Source: Chlorobium sp. (lineage in GTDB: Bacteria; Bacteroidota; Chlorobiia; Chlorobiales; Chlorobiaceae). Taken from it: DNA of 64,000 nt. A program made the position numbers and the translations under genes. The stretch lies in contig SZXX01000033.1 in assembly GCA_005843825.1 (NCBI GenBank), positions 1 through 64,000 on the forward strand. The letters run 5' to 3'. The notes under the pieces are model-generated. The model saw only the letters and a program-made list of their open reading frames with translations, was not told the origin of the DNA and searched no databases. Shown one piece after another: positions 43,879 to 51,435 of the stretch (position 1 is the stretch's first letter; every line of letters starts with the position of its first letter).

Positions 43879-43991
43879 CGTTACGAGTTATAACAAAGAG
43901 AGGATGAACAGGTTGAGGATTTTGGCAAGGTGACAGGTTGGCTGAGTTGCAACTCTCTTGCTGAACAGAACAGAAAAACAAGGAGACTCGT

Positions 43992-44159
43992 ATGAAGATC
44001 AAAGCAGTAACAGTAGTTGCACTACTGATGACGCTCGCAGGATGCTCAGCTTCTATCTGGGCTGATGATGCAGGTGTTAAAAATCCGGCAAACGCAAAAA
44101 GCGGATACGTGGCAAACCAGACAGGGACAACCCAGAGTGGTGTCTCTGCAGCAAAATGA
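43992..44159 (+). CDS. Small lipoprotein of unknown function
   Basis: A 55-residue protein (MKIKAVTVVALLMTLAGCSA as the signal, with LAGC the lipobox), then about 37 polar residues ending SGVSAAK. Lipidation at the Cys and export are likely; the body is too short for a domain. AGGAGA precedes the ATG. It lies 113 bases after the barrel gene and 60 bases before the next small secreted gene, on the same strand. Confidence 0.65.
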   Translation: MKIKAVTVVALLMTLAGCSASIWADDAGVKNPANAKSGYVANQTGTTQSGVSAAK

Positions 44160-44218
44160 CCGGAAACTGACAAGCGGCTATTGCTGTCGTTATTTAACAA
44201 CAACTGAACAGGAGATTA

Positions 44219-44425
44219 ATGATGAAAAAAACCATGTTGATAGCCATAGGAATTGCCGGAATGTTTTTGGGCACTCCCGTTGCTGATTCTCAAGCCAGTG
44301 TAGGTGTAAATATTAACTTAGGGGGAAGGAGGCATCATCACCGCCATTATTACTACCGCAATGGGCATAGAAGATACCGCCATTCAGGGTTGACAACATC
44401 AGCCACAGCCCTGAAAGTAGTATAA
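44219..44425 (+). CDS. Small secreted His/Tyr/Arg-rich protein
   Basis: A 67- or 68-residue protein with a signal peptide (MKKTMLIAIGIAGMFLGTPV and a probable cut after SQA). The mature part begins SVGVNINLGGRRHHHRHYYY and is strongly basic with many His and Tyr. Such sequences occur in many bacterial envelope proteins of unknown role; metal binding is possible but unproven. The signal peptide is a paralogue of the frameshifted gene at 39551. AGGAG lies before the ATG pair. Confidence 0.7.
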   Translation: MMKKTMLIAIGIAGMFLGTPVADSQASVGVNINLGGRRHHHRHYYYRNGHRRYRHSGLTTSATALKVV

Positions 44426-44457
44426 ACGTTACTCATTGATTCTTTAATCGATGACCA

Positions 44458-44495
44458 AAGAGAGAGAGTTGTAAAGAATATCAACTCTCTCTTTT
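44458..44495 (+). terminator. Strong terminator ending the small-protein cassette
   Basis: GAGAGAGTTG (44462-44471) pairs with CAACTCTCTC (44482-44491), extended by A and T on the sides, and is followed by TTTT. It lies 33 bases after the His-rich protein gene. Confidence 0.85.
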
Positions 44496-44619
44496 CGTAT
44501 CTGAAACACCAATCCTGATCCATTTATTGAAGATAAAGCAAGACCTCATAGACGGCGAAACAGAAGGGAACACCAAAAGGAGTGAGGTATTAGCTTTTGT
44601 TGCCCTTTTAACTATGCAT

Positions 44620-44961
44620 TCAACCGGCTTGCAGTGCGTTGGTTTTACCGGCCATTATAAAATCATTCATATGCACTCCATTTACAGTGTGTGTCCACCA
44701 GATTACTGTCACTTTTCCCCATTCAGTAACAAGTTTTGGATGATGCTGTTCGACCTCAGCCAGCTCACCTACCTTGTTAGTGAAAGCGATTGCACTCTTG
44801 AAATCCTTAAACGTAAAGGTGCGCTGTAATCGGCTTATACCATCATCTGCTGTTACTTCCCATTCCGGAATATCAGCTAATAACTTATGTATCTCGCCTG
44901 GAGGTATAGGTTCCAGGCCTTCCGAACAGGTCACGCAGGTTTTGTTTTTCAGTTCGCTCAT
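44620..44961 (-). CDS. phhB: 4a-hydroxytetrahydrobiopterin dehydratase (PCD/PhhB family)
   Basis: Recycles the carbinolamine form of pterin cofactors. The 113 residues from ATG 44961 (MSELKNKTCVTC) have a good Shine-Dalgarno sequence (GGAGAGAGG). The family core is present: FTFKDFKSAIAFTNKVGELA, the catalytic EQHHPKLVTEWGKVTVIWWT and the closing His in HTVNGVHMNDFI. A longer upstream frame exists but lacks a start signal. No phenylalanine hydroxylase is nearby, so a moonlighting or molybdopterin-linked role is possible. Confidence 0.9.
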   Translation of the reverse strand: MSELKNKTCVTCSEGLEPIPPGEIHKLLADIPEWEVTADDGISRLQRTFTFKDFKSAIAFTNKVGELAEVEQHHPKLVTEWGKVTVIWWTHTVNGVHMNDFIMAGKTNALQAG

Positions 44962-45190
44962 TTTCCTCTCTCCAATAATGTTGAACATTTGAAAGACCGG
45001 ATAAGACGCAAGACGCTTATAATTGCAGAAAAAGAAAGCTTTGGTGATCAATGGGGCGATAACTGCATTGATACTCCTCTCACAAAATCTGCGATTGAGG
45101 CTGGCAGCATCGGGTTTTCAAACATAATGGCTCTTGTCACCTATTCTCATTCCAAATATCCTCAGCCCAGTAATTCATGAACCCTGCGTA

Positions 45191-46114
45191 TTACTTATAA
45201 GCTTGAGAGGTAATTTTAATCCCCTCAGCATAGGAGGCCGGCTCATATCCGAATGCCTTTGAAAACTTTGATGAATCGAAAACATATTCGGCTTCACTCT
45301 GGTAAAGCATCTCGTAAGACTCTCTGACATTTGAATCAAACAAACCAGCAACCATTACAAGCGGGCGTTTGAGTACTCTGTGTTTCGGTTTAACACCGAA
45401 CCCCTTTGCCGCAAGGTTGATAAATTCCTTGCCAGTTGGAGGATTTGCCGCTGTCGGAACATGCCATGTCTGATTCCAAGCTGTTTCGGATTCGGCTAGT
45501 ATGACAAGACTTTTCGCAACATCACGGGTAAAGGTATAGGAGTGTGGAACTGAATCATTGACAAGCCACATAGCAGATCCGCCCTTGGAAAATTTGTCGA
45601 ACACAAGCATATTCGCGACGCTATTTCTGGCGCCGGGACCATAAAAATCTGCAGATCGTGCAATAGTGGCATTAAGCCCGCCAGAGCTGATCTCGCTTAG
45701 TAAGGTAGTGGCTATCCGTGCACGAATATCACCCTTTTTGCTGCATGGGTTAAAAGGCGTCTCCTCGGTCATATGTCCGTTGACCTTTCCATACATATAC
45801 GCGTTATCAAAAAAAACCAGTCTTGCATTTGCTCTTTTACAGGCCTCAATCGTGTTATTCATGATAAGCGACCACAGTTCAGTCCACACTTTCAAGTCAT
45901 ATTTAAGGCCAACGAGCAAGTAAACTACAGTCGATCCGGAAACTGCACGGATTGTTTCATGGAGATTTGAAATATCTGCCGCAACAATTTCAAGCGAACC
46001 CGGTACCTTAGTAGGGTTTCGACCAACAAGACGTACTTGATGACCGGCTGTAACAAGTTCCATGACCAATCCCGCTCCAATTGCCCCCCCGGCTCCCAGT
46101 ATCGTATGCATCAC
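45191..46114 (-). CDS. NAD(P)-dependent epimerase/dehydratase family protein
   Basis: A 307-residue extended short-chain dehydrogenase. The N-terminal Rossmann motif is ILGAGGAIGAGLVMELVTAG, and the Y-x3-K active pair occurs in NAYMYGKVNGHMTEE. The C-terminal part (FGVKPKHRVLKRPLVMVAGL and onward) recalls atypical members that reduce or isomerise sugars or small molecules. No sugar cluster is adjacent, so the substrate is open. It is divergent from the alpha/beta hydrolase gene, with a long AT-rich gap. Confidence 0.82.
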   Translation of the reverse strand: MMHTILGAGGAIGAGLVMELVTAGHQVRLVGRNPTKVPGSLEIVAADISNLHETIRAVSGSTVVYLLVGLKYDLKVWTELWSLIMNNTIEACKRANARLVFFDNAYMYGKVNGHMTEETPFNPCSKKGDIRARIATTLLSEISSGGLNATIARSADFYGPGARNSVANMLVFDKFSKGGSAMWLVNDSVPHSYTFTRDVAKSLVILAESETAWNQTWHVPTAANPPTGKEFINLAAKGFGVKPKHRVLKRPLVMVAGLFDSNVRESYEMLYQSEAEYVFDSSKFSKAFGYEPASYAEGIKITSQAYK

Positions 46115-46491
46115 GGCTCTCCTATGTATTCTTGAATAAATAAAGCGGTTCTTTTGCGCCAGCGTTCAATTCAGCCAATCGGGACTGCACCAGTTCCAAC
46201 TCTGCCTCTGCCTACTTGTTATAAATCTAATACTGGCTCATAATAGATCTCAGCTGTCAGATAGAATTTGAAATTTTCAGATCCTTTTCCATCGCCTGCT
46301 GATATGGATTGTCGAACTCGGACAACAGATCAATCAAAACTCCAACACATATAATGTATAGTTGTTTTATTTACAAAACGTTTTAAAATATTCACAATTA
46401 ATTATATTTTTGTCAACTGATCAATGATTTTTATATAATTTATATATAAACCGAACTTCCATTGCTACAGATAAACAAAAGGATGGTATTG
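46115..46491. other. Divergent intergenic region, AT-rich, with a possible gene relic
   Basis: The 377 bases between the epimerase gene (minus) and the hydrolase gene (plus) hold their promoters; the 46330-46460 part is very AT-rich. On the minus strand, the part near 46250-46345 reads as a frame ending LLSEFDNPYQQAMEKDLKIS with a stop shortly after, perhaps a decayed 3' end. I cannot name it. Confidence 0.4.
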
Positions 46492-47316
46492 ATGAATATG
46501 ATTACGATGCAAGACGGTACACAGATCTTCTATAAGGACTGGGGAGCAGGGTTGCCTGTAGTCTTCAGCCATGGTTGGCCGCTCTGTTCGGATAGCTGGG
46601 AAGCTCAGATGCTGTTTTTGGCTTCGAACGGTTATCGCTGTATAGCTCATGACCGTCGTGGCCATGGAAGGTCGAGCCAGCCCTGGAATGGTAATGATAT
46701 GGACACTTATGCTGATGACCTCTCAGAGCTCATCGAAATGCTTGACCTGAATGGTGCTGTACTGATCGGTTTTTCCGCGGGCGGGGGCGAAGTTGCACGC
46801 TATATTGGTCGTCACGGCACAAAACGTATCTCAAAAGCCGCGCTGATCTCCGCTGTTCCGCCATTGATGCTGAAAACAGCAGATAATCCCGATGGATTGC
46901 CGATAGAGGTGTTCGACCAGATTCGCCTCAATGCAGTCGCTGACCGGTCACAGCTCTACAAGGATTTCGCCAGCGGACCGTTCTTCGGTGCAAATAGAGA
47001 CGGCTCCAAGGTCTCTCGAGGCATGATCGACTCCTTCTGGCTCCAGGGAATGCAGGCCGGTCACAAAAACACCTACGACTGTATCAAGGCGTTCTCCGAA
47101 ACGGACTTCACTGAAAACCTCAAGAAGTTCGACGTCCCGACATTGATCATTCATGGTGACGACGATCAGATTGTCCCGATCGCTGCTTCAGCGTTACATT
47201 CTGCCAGACTGATAAAAAATGCGACACTGAAGATTTACGAGGGTGCACCTCACGGTCTGACAGAGACGCACAAAGAGAAGCTCAACAATGACCTGTTGGA
47301 ATTTCTGAGAAGTTGA
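46492..47316 (+). CDS. Alpha/beta hydrolase, non-haem chloroperoxidase/arylesterase-like
   Basis: A protein of 274 residues from ATG 46492 ([17 protein letters not shown]), with AGGATGG in front. The triad is the Ser in [14 protein letters not shown], Asp in [11 protein letters not shown] and His in EGAPHGL. The oxyanion region reads [20 protein letters not shown], and the [13 protein letters not shown] block is characteristic of this subgroup (perhydrolases/esterases). There is no signal peptide. Earlier in-frame starts (46462, 46483) lack signals. The natural substrate is unknown. Confidence 0.9.
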   Translation: MNMITMQDGTQIFYKDWGAGLPVVFSHGWPLCSDSWEAQMLFLASNGYRCIAHDRRGHGRSSQPWNGNDMDTYADDLSELIEMLDLNGAVLIGFSAGGGEVARYIGRHGTKRISKAALISAVPPLMLKTADNPDGLPIEVFDQIRLNAVADRSQLYKDFASGPFFGANRDGSKVSRGMIDSFWLQGMQAGHKNTYDCIKAFSETDFTENLKKFDVPTLIIHGDDDQIVPIAASALHSARLIKNATLKIYEGAPHGLTETHKEKLNNDLLEFLRS

Positions 47317-47778
47317 AAATTGTTGTGTTGCCAGGTGCGGGGTGTGGTAGAACAAACCGAAAAAACTCACTATGACCAAGGGAGCCTGGCATTTACTTAT
47401 TGCAAAAGGAGTCGCCTCAGAAACCGGATTTTAAAGCCCGTTAATGGCTATTGGATGCGGGAATCCATCGGTAGGTCGTCGGAACAGATACTCCAGGATC
47501 TTTTGCAACATCCATACCCTGGCATAACCGATAAGTTTGAGGACAGCTTTCACGCAAAAAAGCTTCAAGAAATACCTGCGGGTTCAGCTCTTCTGCGGTT
47601 GCCTTAAGTGAATGGATGATAAAATATTACGCATAAATTATGCTTTTCTGGATTAAATTCAGTTATCATTTCATTCACAACTTCCATTGTGATTGTTCTC
47701 ATGTATGCGTTCATGGATACTCTGTCGAAGAGTTACTGATACATCAACAGAATGATTCAGAAAGAATAGAACGAGGAT
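47317..47778. other. Noncoding interval with repeat copy B and possible transposase relic
   Basis: 462 bases without an intact gene. The right part is repeat copy B. The part 47440-47610 read on the minus strand gives KATAEELNPQVFLEAFLRES and further on a short helix-turn-helix-like segment (DPGVSVPTTYRWI), perhaps a transposase fragment. Stops and frame changes rule out an active gene. Confidence 0.4.
47612..47744. repeat. Diverged repeat element, copy B
   Basis: Counterpart of 37613-37756. Shared blocks are AAATATTACGCATAAATTATG, and GCGTTCATGGATACTCTGTC followed by GAAGAGTTACTGAT. The separation is nearly the same in both copies, while the middle has diverged. It lies between the hydrolase and EEP genes. 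Confidence 0.65.
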
Positions 47779-48807
47779 ATGCGAAAATTACTCTCTTCTG
47801 CTTTTCTCTTTTTCGGAATGGCTTATAGTCTTTCCTGCCCTGCCACAGCCAATCCAAAGCCAGAAAAATCAGTGCTTTTTATGTGGTGGAATGTTGAGAA
47901 TCTTTTCGATCCCGCAAACGACCCGGCTACTGATGACGATGACTTCACTCCTGAAGGGAGCATGAACTGGACGGAGAAGAAACTCCTTTTGAAACAGATG
48001 CGCGTCCGCCATACCCTTTTGGTAATAAAGGCGCACCCCGACTACAAGAAGTATCCGGACATCATTGCGTTTGCGGAAGTGGAAAACGAGCGAGTCTTCA
48101 AGGGAACACTCGACCCCATAAGCGGCATCAGGTACAAAACCATATACTATGAGTCAACGGACCCGAGAGGCATCGATGTTGCTCTGGCCTATAACCCGCA
48201 AACGCTTCGTGCAATAGCATCGAAAGCCTACACTGTACCAATGGAAGGCCGCTCGACAAGAAAGATCATTGTCGCCGGATTTTCTGCTGCAGGCCACCCC
48301 TTTCACGTTATTCTGAACCACTGGCCGTCACGCTCCTTCGATACTGAGTGGACGGAACGCAAGCGAATTTCGGCTGCAACAGTAACAAGGCATATTCTCG
48401 ACAGCCTGCGTGTCGGAAACCCTGCTGCTGATATCATTGTCATGGGCGATTTCAACGACGAGCCTGAAAACCGCTCACTGAAAGAGGTGCTTGGTTCAAC
48501 AGAGGATGCTGCAAAGGTTAACTCAAACGGCAGGGATTTCGTCTACAACTGCTGGAGCGGTTATGAGGGAATTGGAAGTTTCTCCTTCCACAACAAATGG
48601 CAGCACATCGACCAGATTCTTCTCTCCTCCGGCATGCTGGACAACAAAGGCCTTTATGCTCGAAAGAGTGCCTTCCGCTGCTTCTCGTTTTCAAAAATGC
48701 TAGACGAATCCGGTAAAAGGCCCTATGCAACCTATGAAAAAAGAAAATATAAAGGCGGTTACTCCGACCACCTCCCGCTCCTTTTGAAAGCAGGTATTGC
48801 GCAGTAG
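47779..48807 (+). CDS. Secreted endonuclease/exonuclease/phosphatase (EEP) family protein
   Basis: A 342-residue exported metal-dependent hydrolase. The signal peptide is MRKLLSSAFLFFGMAYSLSC, cut near ATA. EEP motifs are MWWNVENLFDPANDP (Asn), FAEVENERVF (catalytic Glu), LNHWPSRSFDTEWTERKRI (H-W-x-S/P), VMGDFNDEPENRSL (D-x-N) and GGYSDHLPLLL (D-H). The family cleaves phosphodiesters or phosphomonoesters in DNA, lipids or inositol phosphates; the export signal suggests an extracytoplasmic substrate. It ends one base before the stop of the convergent P-type ATPase gene. Confidence 0.87.
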   Translation: MRKLLSSAFLFFGMAYSLSCPATANPKPEKSVLFMWWNVENLFDPANDPATDDDDFTPEGSMNWTEKKLLLKQMRVRHTLLVIKAHPDYKKYPDIIAFAEVENERVFKGTLDPISGIRYKTIYYESTDPRGIDVALAYNPQTLRAIASKAYTVPMEGRSTRKIIVAGFSAAGHPFHVILNHWPSRSFDTEWTERKRISAATVTRHILDSLRVGNPAADIIVMGDFNDEPENRSLKEVLGSTEDAAKVNSNGRDFVYNCWSGYEGIGSFSFHNKWQHIDQILLSSGMLDNKGLYARKSAFRCFSFSKMLDESGKRPYATYEKRKYKGGYSDHLPLLLKAGIAQ

Positions 48808-48808
48808 T

Positions 48809-51406
48809 TCATCCGGCTTTTGTCTTATTTCTAAAAAAGCCAAACCATTTCAGTGCCTCAAACCAGAGCACACTTGCAAGCCCAGCCAGAAAACAAATAA
48901 CAAGATCAAGGGGATGGATGCCGGCAAACTTGAATAACGTTACAAAAAAAGGAACATAGAGCACAACCGCAAGCAGGAGAACCGCACCAGCAAGTAACGG
49001 CAGCAAAGCATAATTGTAAGAACGCAGTGTTGCGATAAATGTTCGGCTCCACGACCGGTTAGTCAAAATCAGGGCAAGATTTGAAATAATCAGTGTTGTA
49101 AAGGTCAATGCCCGCAATTCCGGCTCACTATCTCCCCTGTTGAGGGAATACCAAAAAACACCAAGAACAACAGCAAGAACAATAACTCCCTGCATGATAC
49201 TTAAAGCTATCGTTTGACGACTGAAAAGGGGCTCTCTGGAGTTACGGGGCCGTCGCTTCATAACATCTTCTTCCTCCTCTTCAGCTTCAAAAACAATGGA
49301 ACAGGCCGGATCAATGATGAGTTCAAGAAAAGCGATATGTGCAGGCAAAAGAACAAGCGGAAAGTTAAACAGCACCGGAAAGATCAGCATCCCTGCAATA
49401 GGAACATGAACCGCCAGAGTATAGGCCATGGCTTTTCTGATATTGTCAAAAATCCTGCGTCCAATCCTTACCGCCTGCACAATCGAAGAAAAATCATCAT
49501 CAAGGAGCACCAGTGAAGCCGACTCCCTGGCAACATCAGTTCCTCGTCCACCCATAGCTATTCCAATGCTGGCGGCTTTCAGAGCCGGGGCATCATTGAC
49601 TCCATCCCCTGTCATCGCAACAATTTCTTCATTTGCCTTGAATGCCTTGACAAGTCTCAATTTCTGCTCAGGCACAACCCTTGCAAAAATATTCACATCA
49701 TTAATCATCTTCTGAAGATCAATGTCCGTCATAGCCTGCATTTCGGAGCCTGTCATAACCTTATCTGCATCATTCAGTCCTATCTGGCGGGCAATATTCC
49801 TGGCAGTACCGGGATAATCACCTGTAATCATCACCACACGGATTCCCGCACCATAGCATTCGGAAATTGCCGATGGCACCGTTGGCCGGACCGGATCAGC
49901 AAGCCCTATGAGACCAAGAAATTCAAAAACAAAATCATGCTGCTTTTCAGGTAATAATTGCTGCTGACTGAGTGCCCTTGCCACACCCAGTACCCGTAAC
50001 CCCTTATCGGCCATTTCGCTGATATGAGCTGACAGGAGCTCTTTCTCGGCGGCATCAAAATGACAAAGATCAATGATTGCCTCAGGAGCCCCTTTAGTAG
50101 CAACCACATACTCTTCTCTATCCGGTGATTTCCATACGCGGGAAAGTGAAAGCAGCTCTTTCGATAGCGGATATTCATGCACAAGCGTCCAGTCATGGTG
50201 CAGATGCTCACTCTCTCGGAGATAGTCTCTCCCTGTCTGCTTTATTGCCTGTTCCATAGGATCAAAAGGATCAAGCTGACTGGCAAGAATACTGTATTCG
50301 ATCAGTTCATGAAAGCCTTTCGGCATAGAGCCTTTTTGGTCCGATCCAATAGCAATAACCTCTCCCCCGGCAAAGAGTTTACTTACCGTCATACGGTTCA
50401 TGGTGAGCGTACCCGTCTTGTCAACACAGAGAACAGTCGCCGAGCCGAGAGCTTCTATCGCCGGCATACGTCGTGTAAGTACCTGTTTTTTTGACATGCG
50501 CCATGCCCCGAGGGCAAGAAAAATCATCAGAATAACAGGCAGCTCTTCAGGCAGGATTGACATGGCAAGGGTAATCCCGGCAAGTATGCCATTCAAGAGA
50601 TCGCCTCGGCTGAGACTATAGAATACAATCACCACAACGCATAAGAAAAGCCCGACAAACGCGAGATTACGAACCCATACCCCTGTTTCCTGCTGCAATG
50701 GGGTCTTTTCCGTCTCCACAGCCTGCAAAACCTTTCCGATTTTCCCGATTTCACTCCTGATACCGGTTGCTGTAACACGGGCAATCCCCTGCCCCTGAAC
50801 AACAAGGGTTCCCGAATAGATGAAAGGAAGATCATCTCCTCCCGGATGCACCTCTTTGCCGTCCGTTTCATTATCGGATTTTCTGACAGGAACAGATTCA
50901 CCGGTTAAAAAAGATTCATCAACCGAAAGATTGAGGCAGGAGAGAAGTCGGGCATCGGCAGGAACCCGATCACCCTCATTGACAATAACGATATCACCCT
51001 CAACCACATCGCGTCCAGCAATGCGCCGTTCACTGCCATCCCTGATAACCAGAGCTCGGGGGCTGGAAAGATCCCTTAAGGCTTCGAGCGCATTTTCGGT
51101 TTTTCGTTCCTGATAAAGGGTCAATCCCATAACAAAAAACACAAACCCAAGAAGCATGAGAGCCTCCTGTACATCGCCAAGAACCAGATAGACAGCTCCG
51201 CACGAAACCAGCAGCAGCAGCATCGGTTCTCGAATTACCTCAAAGGCGGTAGAAAAAATGCTCCGTCGCCCGGCAGATGGCAGCTCATTGTAACCGTCCA
51301 AAGCCAACCGTTCTGCAACCTCTGCAGCAGAAAGGCCAGCAAATCCATCGGAAGTTATATCGTTTTTCATAACCTGCATTTCGTGAAAGAAATGACTACT
51401 GAACAA
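48809..51406 (-). CDS. Cation-transporting P-type ATPase (P2A, calcium-type or similar)
   Basis: An 865-residue P-type ATPase. Order: cation-ATPase N-terminus (GFAGLSAAEVAERLALDGYN), actuator with LTGES, phosphorylation site CVDKTGTLTMNRM, and GDGVNDAPALKAASIGIAMG, then a C-terminal membrane domain with about ten segments in total. The M4 motif is ILPEELPVIL and not the PEGLP of SERCA-like pumps, so the ion (calcium, magnesium or monovalent) is uncertain. ATG 51370 (MKNDITSDG) is an equally good start. The PfkB-AAA-RyR gene lies 29 bases upstream on the same strand, close enough for one transcript. Confidence 0.92.
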   Translation of the reverse strand: MFSSHFFHEMQVMKNDITSDGFAGLSAAEVAERLALDGYNELPSAGRRSIFSTAFEVIREPMLLLLVSCGAVYLVLGDVQEALMLLGFVFFVMGLTLYQERKTENALEALRDLSSPRALVIRDGSERRIAGRDVVEGDIVIVNEGDRVPADARLLSCLNLSVDESFLTGESVPVRKSDNETDGKEVHPGGDDLPFIYSGTLVVQGQGIARVTATGIRSEIGKIGKVLQAVETEKTPLQQETGVWVRNLAFVGLFLCVVVIVFYSLSRGDLLNGILAGITLAMSILPEELPVILMIFLALGAWRMSKKQVLTRRMPAIEALGSATVLCVDKTGTLTMNRMTVSKLFAGGEVIAIGSDQKGSMPKGFHELIEYSILASQLDPFDPMEQAIKQTGRDYLRESEHLHHDWTLVHEYPLSKELLSLSRVWKSPDREEYVVATKGAPEAIIDLCHFDAAEKELLSAHISEMADKGLRVLGVARALSQQQLLPEKQHDFVFEFLGLIGLADPVRPTVPSAISECYGAGIRVVMITGDYPGTARNIARQIGLNDADKVMTGSEMQAMTDIDLQKMINDVNIFARVVPEQKLRLVKAFKANEEIVAMTGDGVNDAPALKAASIGIAMGGRGTDVARESASLVLLDDDFSSIVQAVRIGRRIFDNIRKAMAYTLAVHVPIAGMLIFPVLFNFPLVLLPAHIAFLELIIDPACSIVFEAEEEEEDVMKRRPRNSREPLFSRQTIALSIMQGVIVLAVVLGVFWYSLNRGDSEPELRALTFTTLIISNLALILTNRSWSRTFIATLRSYNYALLPLLAGAVLLLAVVLYVPFFVTLFKFAGIHPLDLVICFLAGLASVLWFEALKWFGFFRNKTKAG

Positions 51407-51435
51407 TCATAAATGAACATAGCGAAGCTTGCCGA

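Noticed and set aside
47320-47607. Plus-strand 95-codon frame after the hydrolase gene
   Set aside because: No Shine-Dalgarno sequence and no family motif; the minus strand shows more coding-like traces, themselves broken.
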